Counted from the first letter of the stretch, positions 11,172 to 20,806 are shown. The stretch is DNA of 64,000 bases from an uncultured Bacillaceae bacterium (GCA_947497585.1 CANMHG010000010.1:1-64000), one strand, 5' to 3'. Notes: generated by a model not told the origin, from the sequence alone. Translations and numbers: made by a program.

Positions 11172-11200
11172 AAAATATATCTTTTTGTAAATATTGTCAA
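11172..11200 (-). promoter_or_regulatory. sigma-A type promoter for the candidate RNA
   Basis: On the minus strand TTGACA, a 17-base spacer, then TATTTT. The -35 is a perfect match and the spacing is ideal. It is downstream of the opuAC terminator and points into the gene-free region. Confidence 0.6.
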
Positions 11201-11242
11201 CAGAAAGTCCTGAAATAATCATATTAAGTTCAGTATTAAAGA

Positions 11243-11272
11243 AAAGATAGCTGGTTAATACAGCTATCTTTC
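11243..11272 (-). terminator. terminator of opuA operon
   Basis: AAAGATAGCTG and CAGCTATCTTT form a perfect stem with T residues after it, directly downstream of opuAC. Confidence 0.9.
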
Positions 11273-11285
11273 CCTTTAATACTAT

Positions 11286-12176
11286 TTATTCACCTTTTAA
11301 ATCTTCAATTGAATCAATATCCATATATGCTGGTACAACTAACCCTAACTTAGTTCCAGAAAGGTTAGCTCCTAGGTCTTCAAACTTACCATCGTACTCA
11401 GCGTAGTAGTCGGCGTGAGTTGTTGGTAACCATGCACCTACCATTGCATCACCACTACCATCTGCAACACCAGCCCACATTGGACCTGCATCAACCTGAA
11501 TTAATTTTACTTCGTATCCAACACTTTCAAGTACATTCTCAACAACATGTGTACTTGCAATTACGTCATCCCATGCTACATAAAGCATTTTAAGCTCTTC
11601 ACCGTCAACCTCATTTACCCCTTCAGTCCAAGTACTAACTAAATCTCCATTTTCGCTTACCCATTGAGCTGCTGCATCAGCTGGTTCTTTACCTTCTTGA
11701 ATTAAATTCATAACTGTCTCAATATGTTCTGGCTGCCAGTTGAATTGATCAAGAAGCTTATAAGCATCAGGATGATCCTCATTTAAACCTTGACGAACAA
11801 TTGTGTTAACATCTTCAGCTCCACCATATATACCTTTTGGATCTTCTAAATATTTTAAGTCATAGCTTGCAAACTTCCAGTGTGGACTCCAACCTGTGAC
11901 AATGATTTGCTCTTCCTTGTCATATGCTTTTTTCAAGGCTGCTGCCATTGCAGCACCTGAACCTTCTACTACATTCCACTCGTCTAGACCATATTCAGGT
12001 AAAACATTATTAATCGTTAAATTCATTAATCCTGCACCTGGGTCAATTCCTACAATTTTGTAATCAACCTGTTCACCGACAGACCCAGCTGAACCTCCTG
12101 TTTGCTCTCCTCCACAGGCTGCTAAGCCAAAAGTTAGTGCTAATGCTGATGTGACGCCTACTAATTTTTTTAACAT
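11286..12176 (-). CDS. opuAC: glycine betaine-binding lipoprotein OpuAC-type
   Basis: A 296-residue substrate-binding protein of a betaine ABC importer. A lipoprotein signal ends in LAAC (Cys near residue 21), so the mature protein is anchored to the outer face of the membrane. The rest is an OpuAC-type domain with the Trp-rich ligand positions (VTGWSPHWKFA, VGAWLPTTHADYYAEYDG). Its ATG overlaps the opuAB stop (TAATG), so translation is coupled. It is the last gene of the opuA operon. Confidence 0.93.
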   Translation of the reverse strand: MLKKLVGVTSALALTFGLAACGGEQTGGSAGSVGEQVDYKIVGIDPGAGLMNLTINNVLPEYGLDEWNVVEGSGAAMAAALKKAYDKEEQIIVTGWSPHWKFASYDLKYLEDPKGIYGGAEDVNTIVRQGLNEDHPDAYKLLDQFNWQPEHIETVMNLIQEGKEPADAAAQWVSENGDLVSTWTEGVNEVDGEELKMLYVAWDDVIASTHVVENVLESVGYEVKLIQVDAGPMWAGVADGSGDAMVGAWLPTTHADYYAEYDGKFEDLGANLSGTKLGLVVPAYMDIDSIEDLKGE

Positions 12177-13024
12177 TACGCTGTTCCCCCTTGTTTTTTC
12201 TTACCTATATTTTGTGTGATGCGGTCTAGTAAAATAGCAATGACCACTATTGCTAGACCAGCTTCAAACCCAACACCTGTTTTAATCTGAGTCACTGCAC
12301 GATATACTTCTGTACCGAGTCCAGGAGCCCCAACCATGGATGCAATTACTACCATTGATAAAGCTAGCATGATACTTTGATTGATTCCTGCCATAATAGT
12401 TGGCATAGCTAGCGGCAGCTGCACCTTAAGAAGTCTTTGTTTTGTTGTAGAGCCAAATGCTTCTGATGCTTCGATTAAATCTGCTGGTACCTGTTTAATT
12501 CCTAGTACTGTTAAACGAATCGTTGGCGGCATTGCAAAAATAACAGATGCAATAACCCCCGGTACCACTCCAATACTAAAGAAGAAGATTGCCGGCAGTA
12601 AGTATACGAAAGCTGGCATAGTTTGCATGAAATCAAGAATAGGTGTAACCACCTGTCTTACTCGTTCACTTTGTGATGCCCATATGCCAACTGGAATCCC
12701 AATCATGATTGAGATTAACACTGCGGTCAATACAAGAGACAGTGTTTCTAGCATGTCTTCCCAATATCCTAAATTATCAATTAAAAATAAACCAAGTAAT
12801 GCAAATACAGCAATTCTCCAATTACAAACCTTCCAAGCTAGTAAGCTCACAAGAATTATTAATAGAATAGATGGTATAAAGGCCAACCCTGTGACAATTC
12901 CTTCAACAAAAAACTCAAGACCAGTAGATATCCCATCAAATAATCCACCAAAGGTTGCAGTCATCCAATCAACTAACACATCGATCCAATTTGCTAAGGG
13001 AAGTCTTGGTAAAATTCCTTCCAT
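12176..13024 (-). CDS. opuAB: glycine betaine ABC permease OpuAB-type
   Basis: A 282-residue inner-membrane permease (ProW/OpuAB family) with about six to seven hydrophobic segments. The ABC-coupling EAA loop is visible as EASEAFGSTTKQRLLKVQLP near residues 190-209. Its start lies one base after the opuAA stop, and its stop overlaps opuAC. Confidence 0.94.
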   Translation of the reverse strand: MEGILPRLPLANWIDVLVDWMTATFGGLFDGISTGLEFFVEGIVTGLAFIPSILLIILVSLLAWKVCNWRIAVFALLGLFLIDNLGYWEDMLETLSLVLTAVLISIMIGIPVGIWASQSERVRQVVTPILDFMQTMPAFVYLLPAIFFFSIGVVPGVIASVIFAMPPTIRLTVLGIKQVPADLIEASEAFGSTTKQRLLKVQLPLAMPTIMAGINQSIMLALSMVVIASMVGAPGLGTEVYRAVTQIKTGVGFEAGLAIVVIAILLDRITQNIGKKKQGGTA

Positions 13025-13025
13025 C

Positions 13026-14267
13026 TTACATCACCTCCTTAGCTGTTGCTGCTTCAGGAACGGCAACCTCATTTATATATTGCTCGTTACCTGTAAGTGC
13101 ACCAATTACTGCACCTTTAATCAGGATACCTTTTAATCGGTTCTTATCATCTGTCACTGCGACAGGAATATTAGCTGATGAGACTTTATCAAATAAGTCA
13201 ATTAATAAAGTATCTGTTCCAACCACATTAATATCCTTGTCTAAGAAAGCACTTATTGACTGATTTTCTTCTGCTGCTTTTGAAGCATCCTTTGCGGTAA
13301 TTGCACCTAGTAGAGTTTGTTGCTTATCCACAACATAAATAGATGAGATACCTAAATCCTTCATTAATTTAAGTGCAACACGTGGACCTTTATCCACTTG
13401 CACGGTTTCCGCTCGCTTCATAACATGATGTGCAGTAAGTACCTTTGAAAGATCAACGTCCTCTACGAATCTCTCAACATATTCATTTGAAGGATTCATT
13501 AATATTTCTTCAGGTGTTCCTATTTGCACAATGTTACCATCTTTCATTAGAGCAATCCTGTCACCAATGCGAAGAGCTTCATCTAAATCGTGTGTGATAA
13601 ATACGATTGTTTTTTCCATCGTAGATTGTAACTCTAGCAACTCATCCTGCATATCTTTTCTAATCAATGGATCCAATGCGCTAAATGCTTCATCCATTAA
13701 AAGAATATCAGGATCATTTGCCAGTGCTCTCGCTAGTCCAACACGTTGCTGCATTCCACCACTTAATTGACTAGGGTATTGGTTCTCATATCCTTTTAGC
13801 CCTACTAATTCAAGTGATTCTAAAGCTTTTTTACTTCTCATATCTTTTTCAACACCTTGGATTTCCAAACCGTACTCCGTATTCTCAAGCACTGTTTTAT
13901 GTGGAAACAAGGCAAACTTTTGAAAGACCATGCTAATTTTCTTTCTTCGTACTTCCCTTAACTCTTCTTTGTTCATCTTTACTACATCTTTACCATCAAT
14001 TTGGACTTGACCTATTGTAGGTTCAATAAGTCGGTTAAGCAATCGTACTAATGTAGATTTCCCACTACCTGATAAGCCCATAATAACGAATATTTCCCCA
14101 GCATTTACTTCAAAGGATGCTCGATTCACACCAACTGTTGAACCTGTTTCCTTTAAAATCTGCTCTTTGGATTTTCCGTCTTTTAATAGCTGTAAAGCCT
14201 TCTTAGATGACTTACCAAATATTTTGGTCACATCACTGACTTTAATCTTTATATGATTTTCATTCAT
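13026..14267 (-). CDS. opuAA: glycine betaine ABC ATP-binding protein OpuAA-type
   Basis: A 413-residue ATPase that energises betaine uptake during osmotic stress. Walker A GLSGSGKST is near residue 70, the signature LSGGMQQRVGLARAL near 170 and Walker B ILLMDEAFSALDP near 190. Two CBS domains fill the C-terminal 130 residues; in OpuA these respond to ionic strength or nucleotides. GAGGTG precedes the ATG. It heads the operon and diverges from the regulator at 14526. Confidence 0.95.
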   Translation of the reverse strand: MNENHIKIKVSDVTKIFGKSSKKALQLLKDGKSKEQILKETGSTVGVNRASFEVNAGEIFVIMGLSGSGKSTLVRLLNRLIEPTIGQVQIDGKDVVKMNKEELREVRRKKISMVFQKFALFPHKTVLENTEYGLEIQGVEKDMRSKKALESLELVGLKGYENQYPSQLSGGMQQRVGLARALANDPDILLMDEAFSALDPLIRKDMQDELLELQSTMEKTIVFITHDLDEALRIGDRIALMKDGNIVQIGTPEEILMNPSNEYVERFVEDVDLSKVLTAHHVMKRAETVQVDKGPRVALKLMKDLGISSIYVVDKQQTLLGAITAKDASKAAEENQSISAFLDKDINVVGTDTLLIDLFDKVSSANIPVAVTDDKNRLKGILIKGAVIGALTGNEQYINEVAVPEAATAKEVM

Positions 14268-14363
14268 TCTTTCACCTCATTCAATTTGTCACTTTGGACT
14301 TTTTAATTATATCCCTATTTATATTTTTAGTTCAAACTGTATATTCCGTGTTTATCGTTTATA

Positions 14364-14389
14364 TTGTACGTACAGATATAACTGTACAA
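14364..14389. promoter_or_regulatory. dyad in the opuA / regulator intergenic region
   Basis: TTGTAC and GTACAA flank an inner TACAG-ATATAA-CTGTA palindrome. It lies between the divergent opuAA and the GbsR/OpcR-like gene, a natural place for that repressor to bind. This is inferred from symmetry and position only. Confidence 0.45.
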
Positions 14390-14525
14390 AGTTAATATCG
14401 TATTTACTTAGAAATACTCTTTATTGCTTCATTTTCCATATTTTATGAGTACTTTACATTTCATTAGGGAATATGTAGTCTAGTATCTAAGATAGTGAAA
14501 ACTACTTATATAGGATGTGGAATAG

Positions 14526-15068
14526 TTGAAAGACACTGAAACTTTAATAAAAACCAGAAATATGGTTATAGATGCACTAGCTCAAAATATGAACCTATAT
14601 GGAATCACCCCCTCAGCTGGAAGGCTATATGGTCTCCTTTTTTTCTCAGATAAACCACTTACACTTGATGATATGAAAGAAGAGCTCGGTATGAGTAAAA
14701 CGAGTATGAGTACTTCGGTTAGAAGCTTGCTTGAATTAAATATGGTGGAAAAGGTTTGGGTAAAGGGTGAAAGGAAAGATTTATATACGATTAAAGAAGA
14801 CTGGTATCAGTGCTTTTTTGACTTCTTCACAATCAAATGGCGAACAGCAATAACGACCAATACCAGTGCGATGGAAAAATCCATTACAAAATTACAAGAA
14901 CTTGCTAATGACCCGAAAACTTCCGAAGAAATCCGTGAGCAAGCAAATATAGATATAAAGAAACTACAAGATAGACTTGAGTATTATGAATGGCAAGATA
15001 GACTAATCGACAGCTTTGAGACAAAAGATATTCTAGATTTCATTCCAATTGACAGTAAGAAGGATTAG
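14526..15068 (+). CDS. GbsR/OpcR-family transcriptional regulator
   Basis: A 180-residue MarR-like winged-helix regulator of the GbsR/OpcR group, which represses choline and betaine uptake or synthesis genes. The group motif ITPSAGRLYGLLFFSDKPLT is near residues 26-45, followed by the DNA-binding helix (ELGMSKTSMSTSVRSLLE). The start is TTG at 14526 behind AGGATG. Being divergent from opuA, it probably controls that operon, though which effector it senses cannot be told. Confidence 0.88.
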   Translation: MKDTETLIKTRNMVIDALAQNMNLYGITPSAGRLYGLLFFSDKPLTLDDMKEELGMSKTSMSTSVRSLLELNMVEKVWVKGERKDLYTIKEDWYQCFFDFFTIKWRTAITTNTSAMEKSITKLQELANDPKTSEEIREQANIDIKKLQDRLEYYEWQDRLIDSFETKDILDFIPIDSKKD

Positions 15069-15082
15069 TTATAGGTTTATCA

Positions 15083-15120
15083 ACAAAAAGAACTCCTCTA
15101 GTTAGAGGAGTTCTTTTTGT
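15083..15120. terminator. bidirectional terminator
   Basis: AAAAAGAACTCCTCT and AGAGGAGTTCTTTTT form a perfect long stem between the convergent regulator and the hydrolase gene. Confidence 0.95.
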
Positions 15121-15135
15121 TAGAGAAAGAGGTCA

Positions 15136-15723
15136 CTATAATGCAAAAACATGGTTTCCAATTTGTTGAATGATTTTTCTATCTCTTATCCAATTATCTG
15201 AGGCTGTTTCAGGGTTATAAAAAAACAATGCCTTTGTATCATGTTCTTTTTCAATCAAAGCCTCTTCAACTGCCTTTACTGAAGTTGGTTCAGCAGCTTG
15301 TTGAATTGAATTATTTTGTACAGGTTGAAACGCATTTTTTTCGTATATTACTTCCTTAACCGAATCCGGAAACCGATCGTCTTCAACTCTATTTAATACC
15401 ACTTCTGCTACTGCTACTTTTCCTGCATACGGCTCTCCTTTAGCTTCAGCTGTTACGAGACGTGCAAGTAATTCCTGTTCTTCAGCTGTAACTATAACCT
15501 CTTGTTTTCTAGATTCTTCCATGTTAAGATGATGATTTGATAATTCTTCTGTTAAGAACTGGTACGTTGGGGTTTCTTTTCCTACCTTATCTTGTTCATA
15601 TAATTCCTTTAATGTCTCTTTAGTTATATCGTCTAGTCCTGTTTCATTTCCGTTAAGATTAACTGAACCGTTAAGGGCGAATCCCACTGTAAATGCAATG
15701 ATAAAATGAATGATTATATTCAT
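15136..15723 (-). CDS. SleB/CwlJ-type cell wall hydrolase
   Basis: A 195-residue exported protein: signal-like hydrophobic N-terminus ([15 protein letters not shown]), a charged linker, then a Hydrolase_2 domain from about residue 83 ([39 protein letters not shown], and [15 protein letters not shown]). The catalytic Glu of the SleB family fits the E in VTAEA. Family members break spore cortex or vegetative peptidoglycan. There is no LysM or PG-binding domain, so it is a short form related to YkvT. Confidence 0.87.
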   Translation of the reverse strand: MNIIIHFIIAFTVGFALNGSVNLNGNETGLDDITKETLKELYEQDKVGKETPTYQFLTEELSNHHLNMEESRKQEVIVTAEEQELLARLVTAEAKGEPYAGKVAVAEVVLNRVEDDRFPDSVKEVIYEKNAFQPVQNNSIQQAAEPTSVKAVEEALIEKEHDTKALFFYNPETASDNWIRDRKIIQQIGNHVFAL

Positions 15724-15912
15724 CCTAAAAACCTCCTGTTATGTTTTTCCCTCGCAGACAAGGCCTAAAACTAGGGTAACAAGGATTGTTGACCAAAACC
15801 TTAGTAAATTATTGGTCGTATTATAACAGGAGTGTTACAAAGATTACTTTACACACGTTTTCCTTTCTGAACATAAAACCTGAACTATGGCCATCCTATG
15901 TTAGATAATGAA

Positions 15913-16563
15913 TCATTTTACTTGTTCAAAAATATGAACATTCTCTCCGTCCGTTTCTAATAAACTCTCATTTTCAAAGTAAATACCTGCATCATCATCA
16001 ATTCCATACCCAATAGGTAGGTTAAGCTCTTCTAAAGCAGATAGTATGTTTTCTTTTTCATTCCATTTAGTAAAATGAACACAAATAACACAATTCCTAA
16101 TAAGTCCTAAGCCATTAAGAAAAAGATGTTTATTCTGCAAATTATCTATGGGAGGGATTACACAGTTCTGAGGACTAATCAAAGCCCCTGCTGAAAAACC
16201 AGCAACTGGAACACCTTGGTGATAAAGCTCTTTTATCTTTTCTCCTAGTATGGTATCGGCAATATAATTTCGATAATGCTCTGTCTCTCCACCGCCAATA
16301 ATGATTCCACTACAAGAAGCTAATTCTTGTAAACTTTCATTGGAAAGCTTAGAACTGAGTGGTAGGTAAACATATTCCTCTATGCCGTTTTCCCTTAATA
16401 CTAAAGTATACTTCTGCATATACTCTTCCCACCCATCTCGCTCTAAAAATAAAATCGCAACCCTACCCTCACCATTTAATGATGATATCTCGGCAAACCT
16501 TTTCCCTAGATTACTAGTAAAAGGTGGACTTCCTCCAAAGAGGAATAGATGTCTGCTGTTCAT
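15913..16563 (-). CDS. peptidase E-like (S51) protein
   Basis: A 216-residue protein of the S51/class-I glutamine amidotransferase-like fold. The nucleophile elbow GFSAGALI (Ser near residue 124) and IIIGGGETEHY are diagnostic. Peptidase E cleaves Asp-Xaa dipeptides; relatives degrade cyanophycin. The protein is cytosolic with no signal peptide. It lies upstream of nothing obviously related. Confidence 0.85.
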   Translation of the reverse strand: MNSRHLFLFGGSPPFTSNLGKRFAEISSLNGEGRVAILFLERDGWEEYMQKYTLVLRENGIEEYVYLPLSSKLSNESLQELASCSGIIIGGGETEHYRNYIADTILGEKIKELYHQGVPVAGFSAGALISPQNCVIPPIDNLQNKHLFLNGLGLIRNCVICVHFTKWNEKENILSALEELNLPIGYGIDDDAGIYFENESLLETDGENVHIFEQVK

Positions 16564-16644
16564 CGACTCACCTCAATTCATAGACTTATATAGTTTAGTG
16601 TTTTAGTATGTATTTCTCTAAGGTAGATTTTCCTAAAACATATA

Positions 16645-17229
16645 TTAAATCTGTTTTAGTTGAGTTTTTATACGATCGAATCTCTTTTTGAATATGTTTC
16701 GGTTATCAGGAAGTAAAGTGATACCTACCTCTGATGCTATTGTTTCTACGACACTATCAATCGACATATTATTAGTGTCAATTAGTTGTTGAAAGATTTC
16801 ATCATTTAAGCCTTGCATACATCTATCAATTTGGTTCTCTGCCCATGAATTTTTACGTTCTCCCCTACTTCTTAATCTCTTTTTTAAGTTTTCCTTAGAA
16901 GCCCATAAGACAAAGTGTTTAACTGTAACACCGTCATTTCTCAATTTAACAACAATCTCCTTGAAATATTCAGGATTTACAATTGTCATAGGAACAATGA
17001 TTATTCCTTTGTATTCAGAATTTATGTGTTTTAACATTGTGTAATTTATTTCGCGCCAAATTGGATAATCTTGAAAATCAGCATTTTTAACTTCTTTAGG
17101 AATATTCTTATTTATAAAAAAACCTACGTTTTCAGGATCATATACACATGAATTAGGAATTCTTCTATGTAATTCAAAACAAGTTTGTGTTTTCCCTGAA
17201 CCAAACGCCCCGTTAACCCAAATAATCAA
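16645..17229 (-). CDS. tmrB: TmrB-like tunicamycin resistance ATP-binding protein
   Basis: A 194-residue P-loop protein that closely follows the layout of B. subtilis TmrB: IIWVNGAFGSGKTQTCFELH (Walker A GAFGSGKT), SCVYDPENVGF, GIIIVPMTIVNPEYF, and KNSWAENQIDRCMQGL. TmrB is thought to bind and inactivate tunicamycin at the membrane. The start is TTG at 17229. The specificity of this copy is inferred by similarity. Confidence 0.83.
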   Translation of the reverse strand: MIIWVNGAFGSGKTQTCFELHRRIPNSCVYDPENVGFFINKNIPKEVKNADFQDYPIWREINYTMLKHINSEYKGIIIVPMTIVNPEYFKEIVVKLRNDGVTVKHFVLWASKENLKKRLRSRGERKNSWAENQIDRCMQGLNDEIFQQLIDTNNMSIDSVVETIASEVGITLLPDNRNIFKKRFDRIKTQLKQI

Positions 17230-17389
17230 TAAGAAACACCGACCTTTATATTATTTTAAGAACTAAAGCAATTTAAATATAATCTATCATAATCTATTTT
17301 GAAAAGCTCTTCGATAACGTAAGTACCACACTTTCAAAAATCTATATGATATAATTTAAAGGGTAAAAATATAGACAGAGGTGACATTC

Positions 17390-17860
17390 TTGGCAATACA
17401 TGTTGTACTATATCAACCTGAAATCCCAGCCAATACCGGGAATATTGCACGTACTTGTGCCGCTACGGATTCCAACTTACATCTGATTAGACCAATTGGC
17501 TTTTCAACTGACGATGAAATGATAAAAAGAGCAGGGTTAGATTACTGGAAGTTTGTAAATATCACATACTATGACTCATTGGATGAATTCTTTTCAAAGA
17601 ATCAAGGTCAGTTTTACTATATTGAAACATTTGGAAAAAAAACATATTCAGATTTTGATTTTAGTGATGTATCAAAAGAACATTATTTTATGTTTGGAAA
17701 AGAAACAACGGGTTTACCAAAAGATTTACTAGAACAAAACAAAGACCAATTTTTAAGAATACCAATGAGTGATAATGTCCGTTCACTTAACCTTTCTAAT
17801 ACAGCTGCTATACTTGTGTATGAGGCTTTGAGGCAGCAGAGTTATCCAAATTTAAAGTAA
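17390..17860 (+). CDS. trmL: tRNA (cytidine(34)-2'-O)-methyltransferase TrmL
   Basis: A 156-residue SPOUT methyltransferase that methylates the wobble ribose of tRNA-Leu. All SPOUT features are present: LYQPEIPANTGNIARTCAAT at the N-terminus, FMFGKETTGLP in the middle and the knot IPMSDNVRSLNLSNTAAILV at the C-terminus. The start is TTG at 17390 (MAIHVVLYQP) behind GAGGTG; the GTG nine bases earlier is part of that ribosome site. Confidence 0.95.
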   Translation: MAIHVVLYQPEIPANTGNIARTCAATDSNLHLIRPIGFSTDDEMIKRAGLDYWKFVNITYYDSLDEFFSKNQGQFYYIETFGKKTYSDFDFSDVSKEHYFMFGKETTGLPKDLLEQNKDQFLRIPMSDNVRSLNLSNTAAILVYEALRQQSYPNLK

Positions 17861-17889
17861 AAACTCTTCCGTATTGGAAGAGTTTTTGT
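17859..17889 (+). terminator. terminator of trmL
   Basis: AAAACTCTTCC and GGAAGAGTTTTT pair around GTATT. Confidence 0.9.
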
Positions 17890-17932
17890 TCAATTTGCTC
17901 TTAACATGAATAGCTTTTAGTATCCACTAACT

Positions 17933-18889
17933 CTAAGCAGCAACATCCCTTTTACTAAACACACTAAAAGCTAATAAATGAAATACAACAAAGTATATAA
18001 TTAAGATTAAGATAGAGAAAGTAAGTGTCATTCCCTCTATTGGTGGGACACCGTCAAAGTAGACTGTCAGGTTGGTGTTCGCAAATAAGATATATTTTGT
18101 CCATTCAAATCTACTTGCAAGCAGCATAGTAGCTGTACCACCCATGAACATGAGGAACAATGAGATACCAATCGCAAGAGAACTGTTTCGGAAAACTGCT
18201 GAAATCATGAACGCCATTGTCCCAATCATTAAAATATCAATTGAGCCTAAGAAATATTGCCCTATTAAGTGGAATGCAATATTTCGTTCAACCACCTCTC
18301 CACTAACATAGGCTAGATGAGGTACTTCACTTGACGGAAGACCGAACAGCAAAAGTCCAACCAAAGTAGACAGTATGTAAATCATCGAAAGTAAAAGTAA
18401 ACCAAACAAGACAACTGTAATATACTTTGATAATAATATTTTCGAGCGACTTAGTGGTCTGATTAAAAGTAATTTTACTGTACCCCATGAGAATTCAGAA
18501 GCAACGATACCCGCTGCAATAACAATGGTAAATAATCCTGCAAAGCTTATGGCTGCCTGTGCATCGCTAACAAATGACCACACATGACTTTCTGTTTGTG
18601 GAGCCATGTCATGTTCAAGCTGGTATTCTTTAATCGCAATTTCCCGCTCATAAAACATTTTTAGATTTGAGTTAGTTTTGCCCATTTCACTTAAAGCTTG
18701 TTTATCACTAGCTATCTGTGTTTCTAGCTCCTGCTTCCAATTGGGGTTATTTATTGGTGCTGATTTTGACTCTTCATATTTATTAATTCCAGCAAAAGCT
18801 AGAATGAAAAGAACTACTATCCCAATCATAACAAACGTGCCAGGTCTTCTAAAAATTTTCACCCATTCATTTATGACTAATTTCCCCAC
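17933..18889 (-). CDS. ABC-2 type transporter permease
   Basis: A 318-residue membrane protein. One hydrophobic segment near residues 18-33 is followed by a long extracytoplasmic charged stretch (about 40-105) and then five hydrophobic segments. This is the ABC-2 topology of bacitracin/lantibiotic-type exporters. GTG start behind GGGGGA. It forms an operon with the ATPase just upstream; the substrate is unknown. Confidence 0.88.
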   Translation of the reverse strand: MGKLVINEWVKIFRRPGTFVMIGIVVLFILAFAGINKYEESKSAPINNPNWKQELETQIASDKQALSEMGKTNSNLKMFYEREIAIKEYQLEHDMAPQTESHVWSFVSDAQAAISFAGLFTIVIAAGIVASEFSWGTVKLLLIRPLSRSKILLSKYITVVLFGLLLLSMIYILSTLVGLLLFGLPSSEVPHLAYVSGEVVERNIAFHLIGQYFLGSIDILMIGTMAFMISAVFRNSSLAIGISLFLMFMGGTATMLLASRFEWTKYILFANTNLTVYFDGVPPIEGMTLTFSILILIIYFVVFHLLAFSVFSKRDVAA

Positions 18890-18893
18890 TGCT

Positions 18894-19799
18894 CTATTCC
18901 CCCTTTTCCGCTGTTATCTCTAAAAAGCGATCTTCTAATGATTTTGATACTGGCGTTGCGCTATAAACATCTACATCGGAATGAGTTAGCTTCTTGATAA
19001 GAGCCGGAATGTCAGCTTTACCGACCTCAACCGTGAAACCCTTTTCTAAAATTGTTGCGTTATACTCTTCTTTTAACCAGTGTGCAGCATCTCCGAGATT
19101 TCCAGTTTCAAACGTATGTATTAATTGATCATTTTGAATAAAATTACGTACCTCCTGCACATCAACTAAACTACCATTCTGAATAATGGCAATTCGATCA
19201 CACATCATTTCCATTTCAGACAATAAGTGACTAGATACAATCACACTCAATCCCTTTTCTCGAGTAAGCATGCGCAAATGGTCTCTAATCTCTCTAATTC
19301 CTGCTGGATCCAATCCATTCGTTGGCTCATCCAAGATTAAAAGCTTTGGATTATGTAATAAACATTGCGCTAAACCAAGGCGCTGCCTCATACCAAGAGA
19401 ATAAGTTCTCACTTTATCATGTATTCTATCCTTTAAGCCTACGAGCTCAACCACTTCATTAATTTTTTCGTTTGTAATACCATTATGCATTCGAGCATAT
19501 TGTAGAAGATTTTGATACCCTGTTAAAAACTTGTACATTTCCGGATTTTCCACAATCGCTCCGATGTTACTGACTGCTCCTTCGAAATCCTTTTTTATAC
19601 TTTTACCACAAACAACGATATCTCCTTCTGTAATTCCCATTAAACCAACAATCATTCGAATGGTCGTTGTTTTTCCAGCTCCATTCGGTCCCAAGAAGCC
19701 AAAAACTTCTCCTTCCGCAACCGTAAAGCTAATTCCCTTAATAATGTTCTTTCCTTTTATCGTCTTTTTGACGTTATCTAACGTAAGAACCGGTTTCAT
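18894..19799 (-). CDS. ABC transporter ATP-binding protein
   Basis: A 301-residue ATPase of the BcrA/CcmA drug-export group. Walker A GPNGAGKTTT is near residue 38, the signature YSLGMRQRLGLAQ near 133 and Walker B LLILDEPTNGLDP near 153. A 90-residue C-terminal extension follows, as usual for ABC-2 exporters. The second ATG (19799) was chosen because AGGAGG is then six bases away. It pairs with the permease 4 bp downstream. Confidence 0.9.
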   Translation of the reverse strand: MKPVLTLDNVKKTIKGKNIIKGISFTVAEGEVFGFLGPNGAGKTTTIRMIVGLMGITEGDIVVCGKSIKKDFEGAVSNIGAIVENPEMYKFLTGYQNLLQYARMHNGITNEKINEVVELVGLKDRIHDKVRTYSLGMRQRLGLAQCLLHNPKLLILDEPTNGLDPAGIREIRDHLRMLTREKGLSVIVSSHLLSEMEMMCDRIAIIQNGSLVDVQEVRNFIQNDQLIHTFETGNLGDAAHWLKEEYNATILEKGFTVEVGKADIPALIKKLTHSDVDVYSATPVSKSLEDRFLEITAEKGE

Positions 19800-20087
19800 C
19801 ATCTGCCTCCTATTTTCCATTTTGTAGATATTATAGCAAAGCCCTTCCATGTTATTAATCTACTATTTTTTTCCTATGTATGTTTACGTCTAATCTTTCA
19901 TTTGGTTTCATAATTTTGTTTTGGGTCTAGTAAACTGTTATCTCCTTTTAAAATCTTTAACACTACTTTATTATCGAACTTTGGAAATCAGTTAATTCGT
20001 ATTGTCTTATTCACAAATTAATATTTGATAAAAGAATAATACTCCATCATTAGTAGAAAATATCTATGTTCAAAAGGAGGTGTATTC

Positions 20088-20213
20088 ATGCCGAATCTAA
20101 ATGATAATAAGTTTAGAAAAATTCAATCTGAAAGTCAAAAGCAAGGGAAATCACAAGAGGAATATGCTGCTGAACTTGAAATGAATAAAATGAAGAGTCA
20201 AAAAAGAAAGTAA
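20088..20213 (+). CDS. small charged protein, 41 aa
   Basis: A 41-residue hydrophilic protein (MPNLNDNKFRKIQSESQKQG and then a Lys/Glu-rich helix) with an excellent AAAGGAGG seven bases before ATG and a terminator after it. Composition resembles minor small spore proteins; the family is not recognised. The rest of the gap from 19800 to 20087 shows nothing more. Confidence 0.7.
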   Translation: MPNLNDNKFRKIQSESQKQGKSQEEYAAELEMNKMKSQKRK

Positions 20214-20227
20214 TTATAGTAATGGTT

Positions 20228-20260
20228 AAAAGGCAGGAATATTAATCCTGCCTTTTAAAA
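20228..20260 (+). terminator. terminator of the 41-aa gene
   Basis: AAAAGGCAGGA and TCCTGCCTTTT pair around ATATTAA. Confidence 0.88.
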
Positions 20261-20343
20261 ACGCCATTTTCCAAGCTATAGCCTATACATATTCCTTCCT
20301 TTTAGCATAGCCTATTATTGTAAAGCAAAGGAGGTTGGCACCC

Positions 20344-20610
20344 ATGCCAAAGTATAGAAAAAAACCCGTAGTTGTTGAGGCTGTGAAGCTTACAAGATCT
20401 ATCACAATTGAATCATCAAATGGTACATTGAAAGGACTTCCAGGGGATTATCTAATCACAGATAAGAATGGTGAACAATACCCCTATGATAGGGACCGAT
20501 TTGAGGCAGAATATGAGCTTGTAAAAGGACAGATTGATTTAAGAGAAATTGTTAAAAAATCACTCGGATTAATAAAAACAAAAATGTATAAACCAAAAAC
20601 AGAAGATTAA
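20344..20610 (+). CDS. hypothetical protein, 88 aa
   Basis: An 88-residue basic protein, MPKYRKKPVVVEAVKL at the start and PGDYLITDKNGEQYPYDRDR in the middle. The PGDYLIT...FEAEYE pattern is common in small phage-related proteins of unknown role. AAAGGAGG precedes ATG 20344. A short terminator-like hairpin (CATTATGG/CCATAATG, 20612-20640) follows. Confidence 0.72.
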   Translation: MPKYRKKPVVVEAVKLTRSITIESSNGTLKGLPGDYLITDKNGEQYPYDRDRFEAEYELVKGQIDLREIVKKSLGLIKTKMYKPKTED

Positions 20611-20706
20611 AGCATTATGGACCTTTTCTCCATAATGTTTTTTGGTGTTAAAACAACTTGTCACATTAATCCTCCTTTAAAAATTGCATTATTTCACAAA
20701 AAATAT

Positions 20707-20752
20707 AAAGCCGGTTGAAAATTACTCATCGTAAAATTCAACCGGCTTTTTC
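20707..20752. terminator. bidirectional terminator
   Basis: AAAGCCGGTTGAA and TTCAACCGGCTTT form a perfect stem around a 17-base loop, with T and A tracts outside. It separates the plus-strand 88-aa gene from the minus-strand Nudix gene. Confidence 0.88.
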
Positions 20753-20806
20753 TTCTCAGAGGGTTTTGTTTGTCCCAGCCTATTTCTTGTATTTGTCCTT
20801 TTTTAA

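Noticed and set aside
12381..13136. Long plus-strand open frame of 251 codons
   Set aside because: It is the antisense of opuAB and opuAA, without a ribosome site, and the minus-strand genes are beyond doubt.
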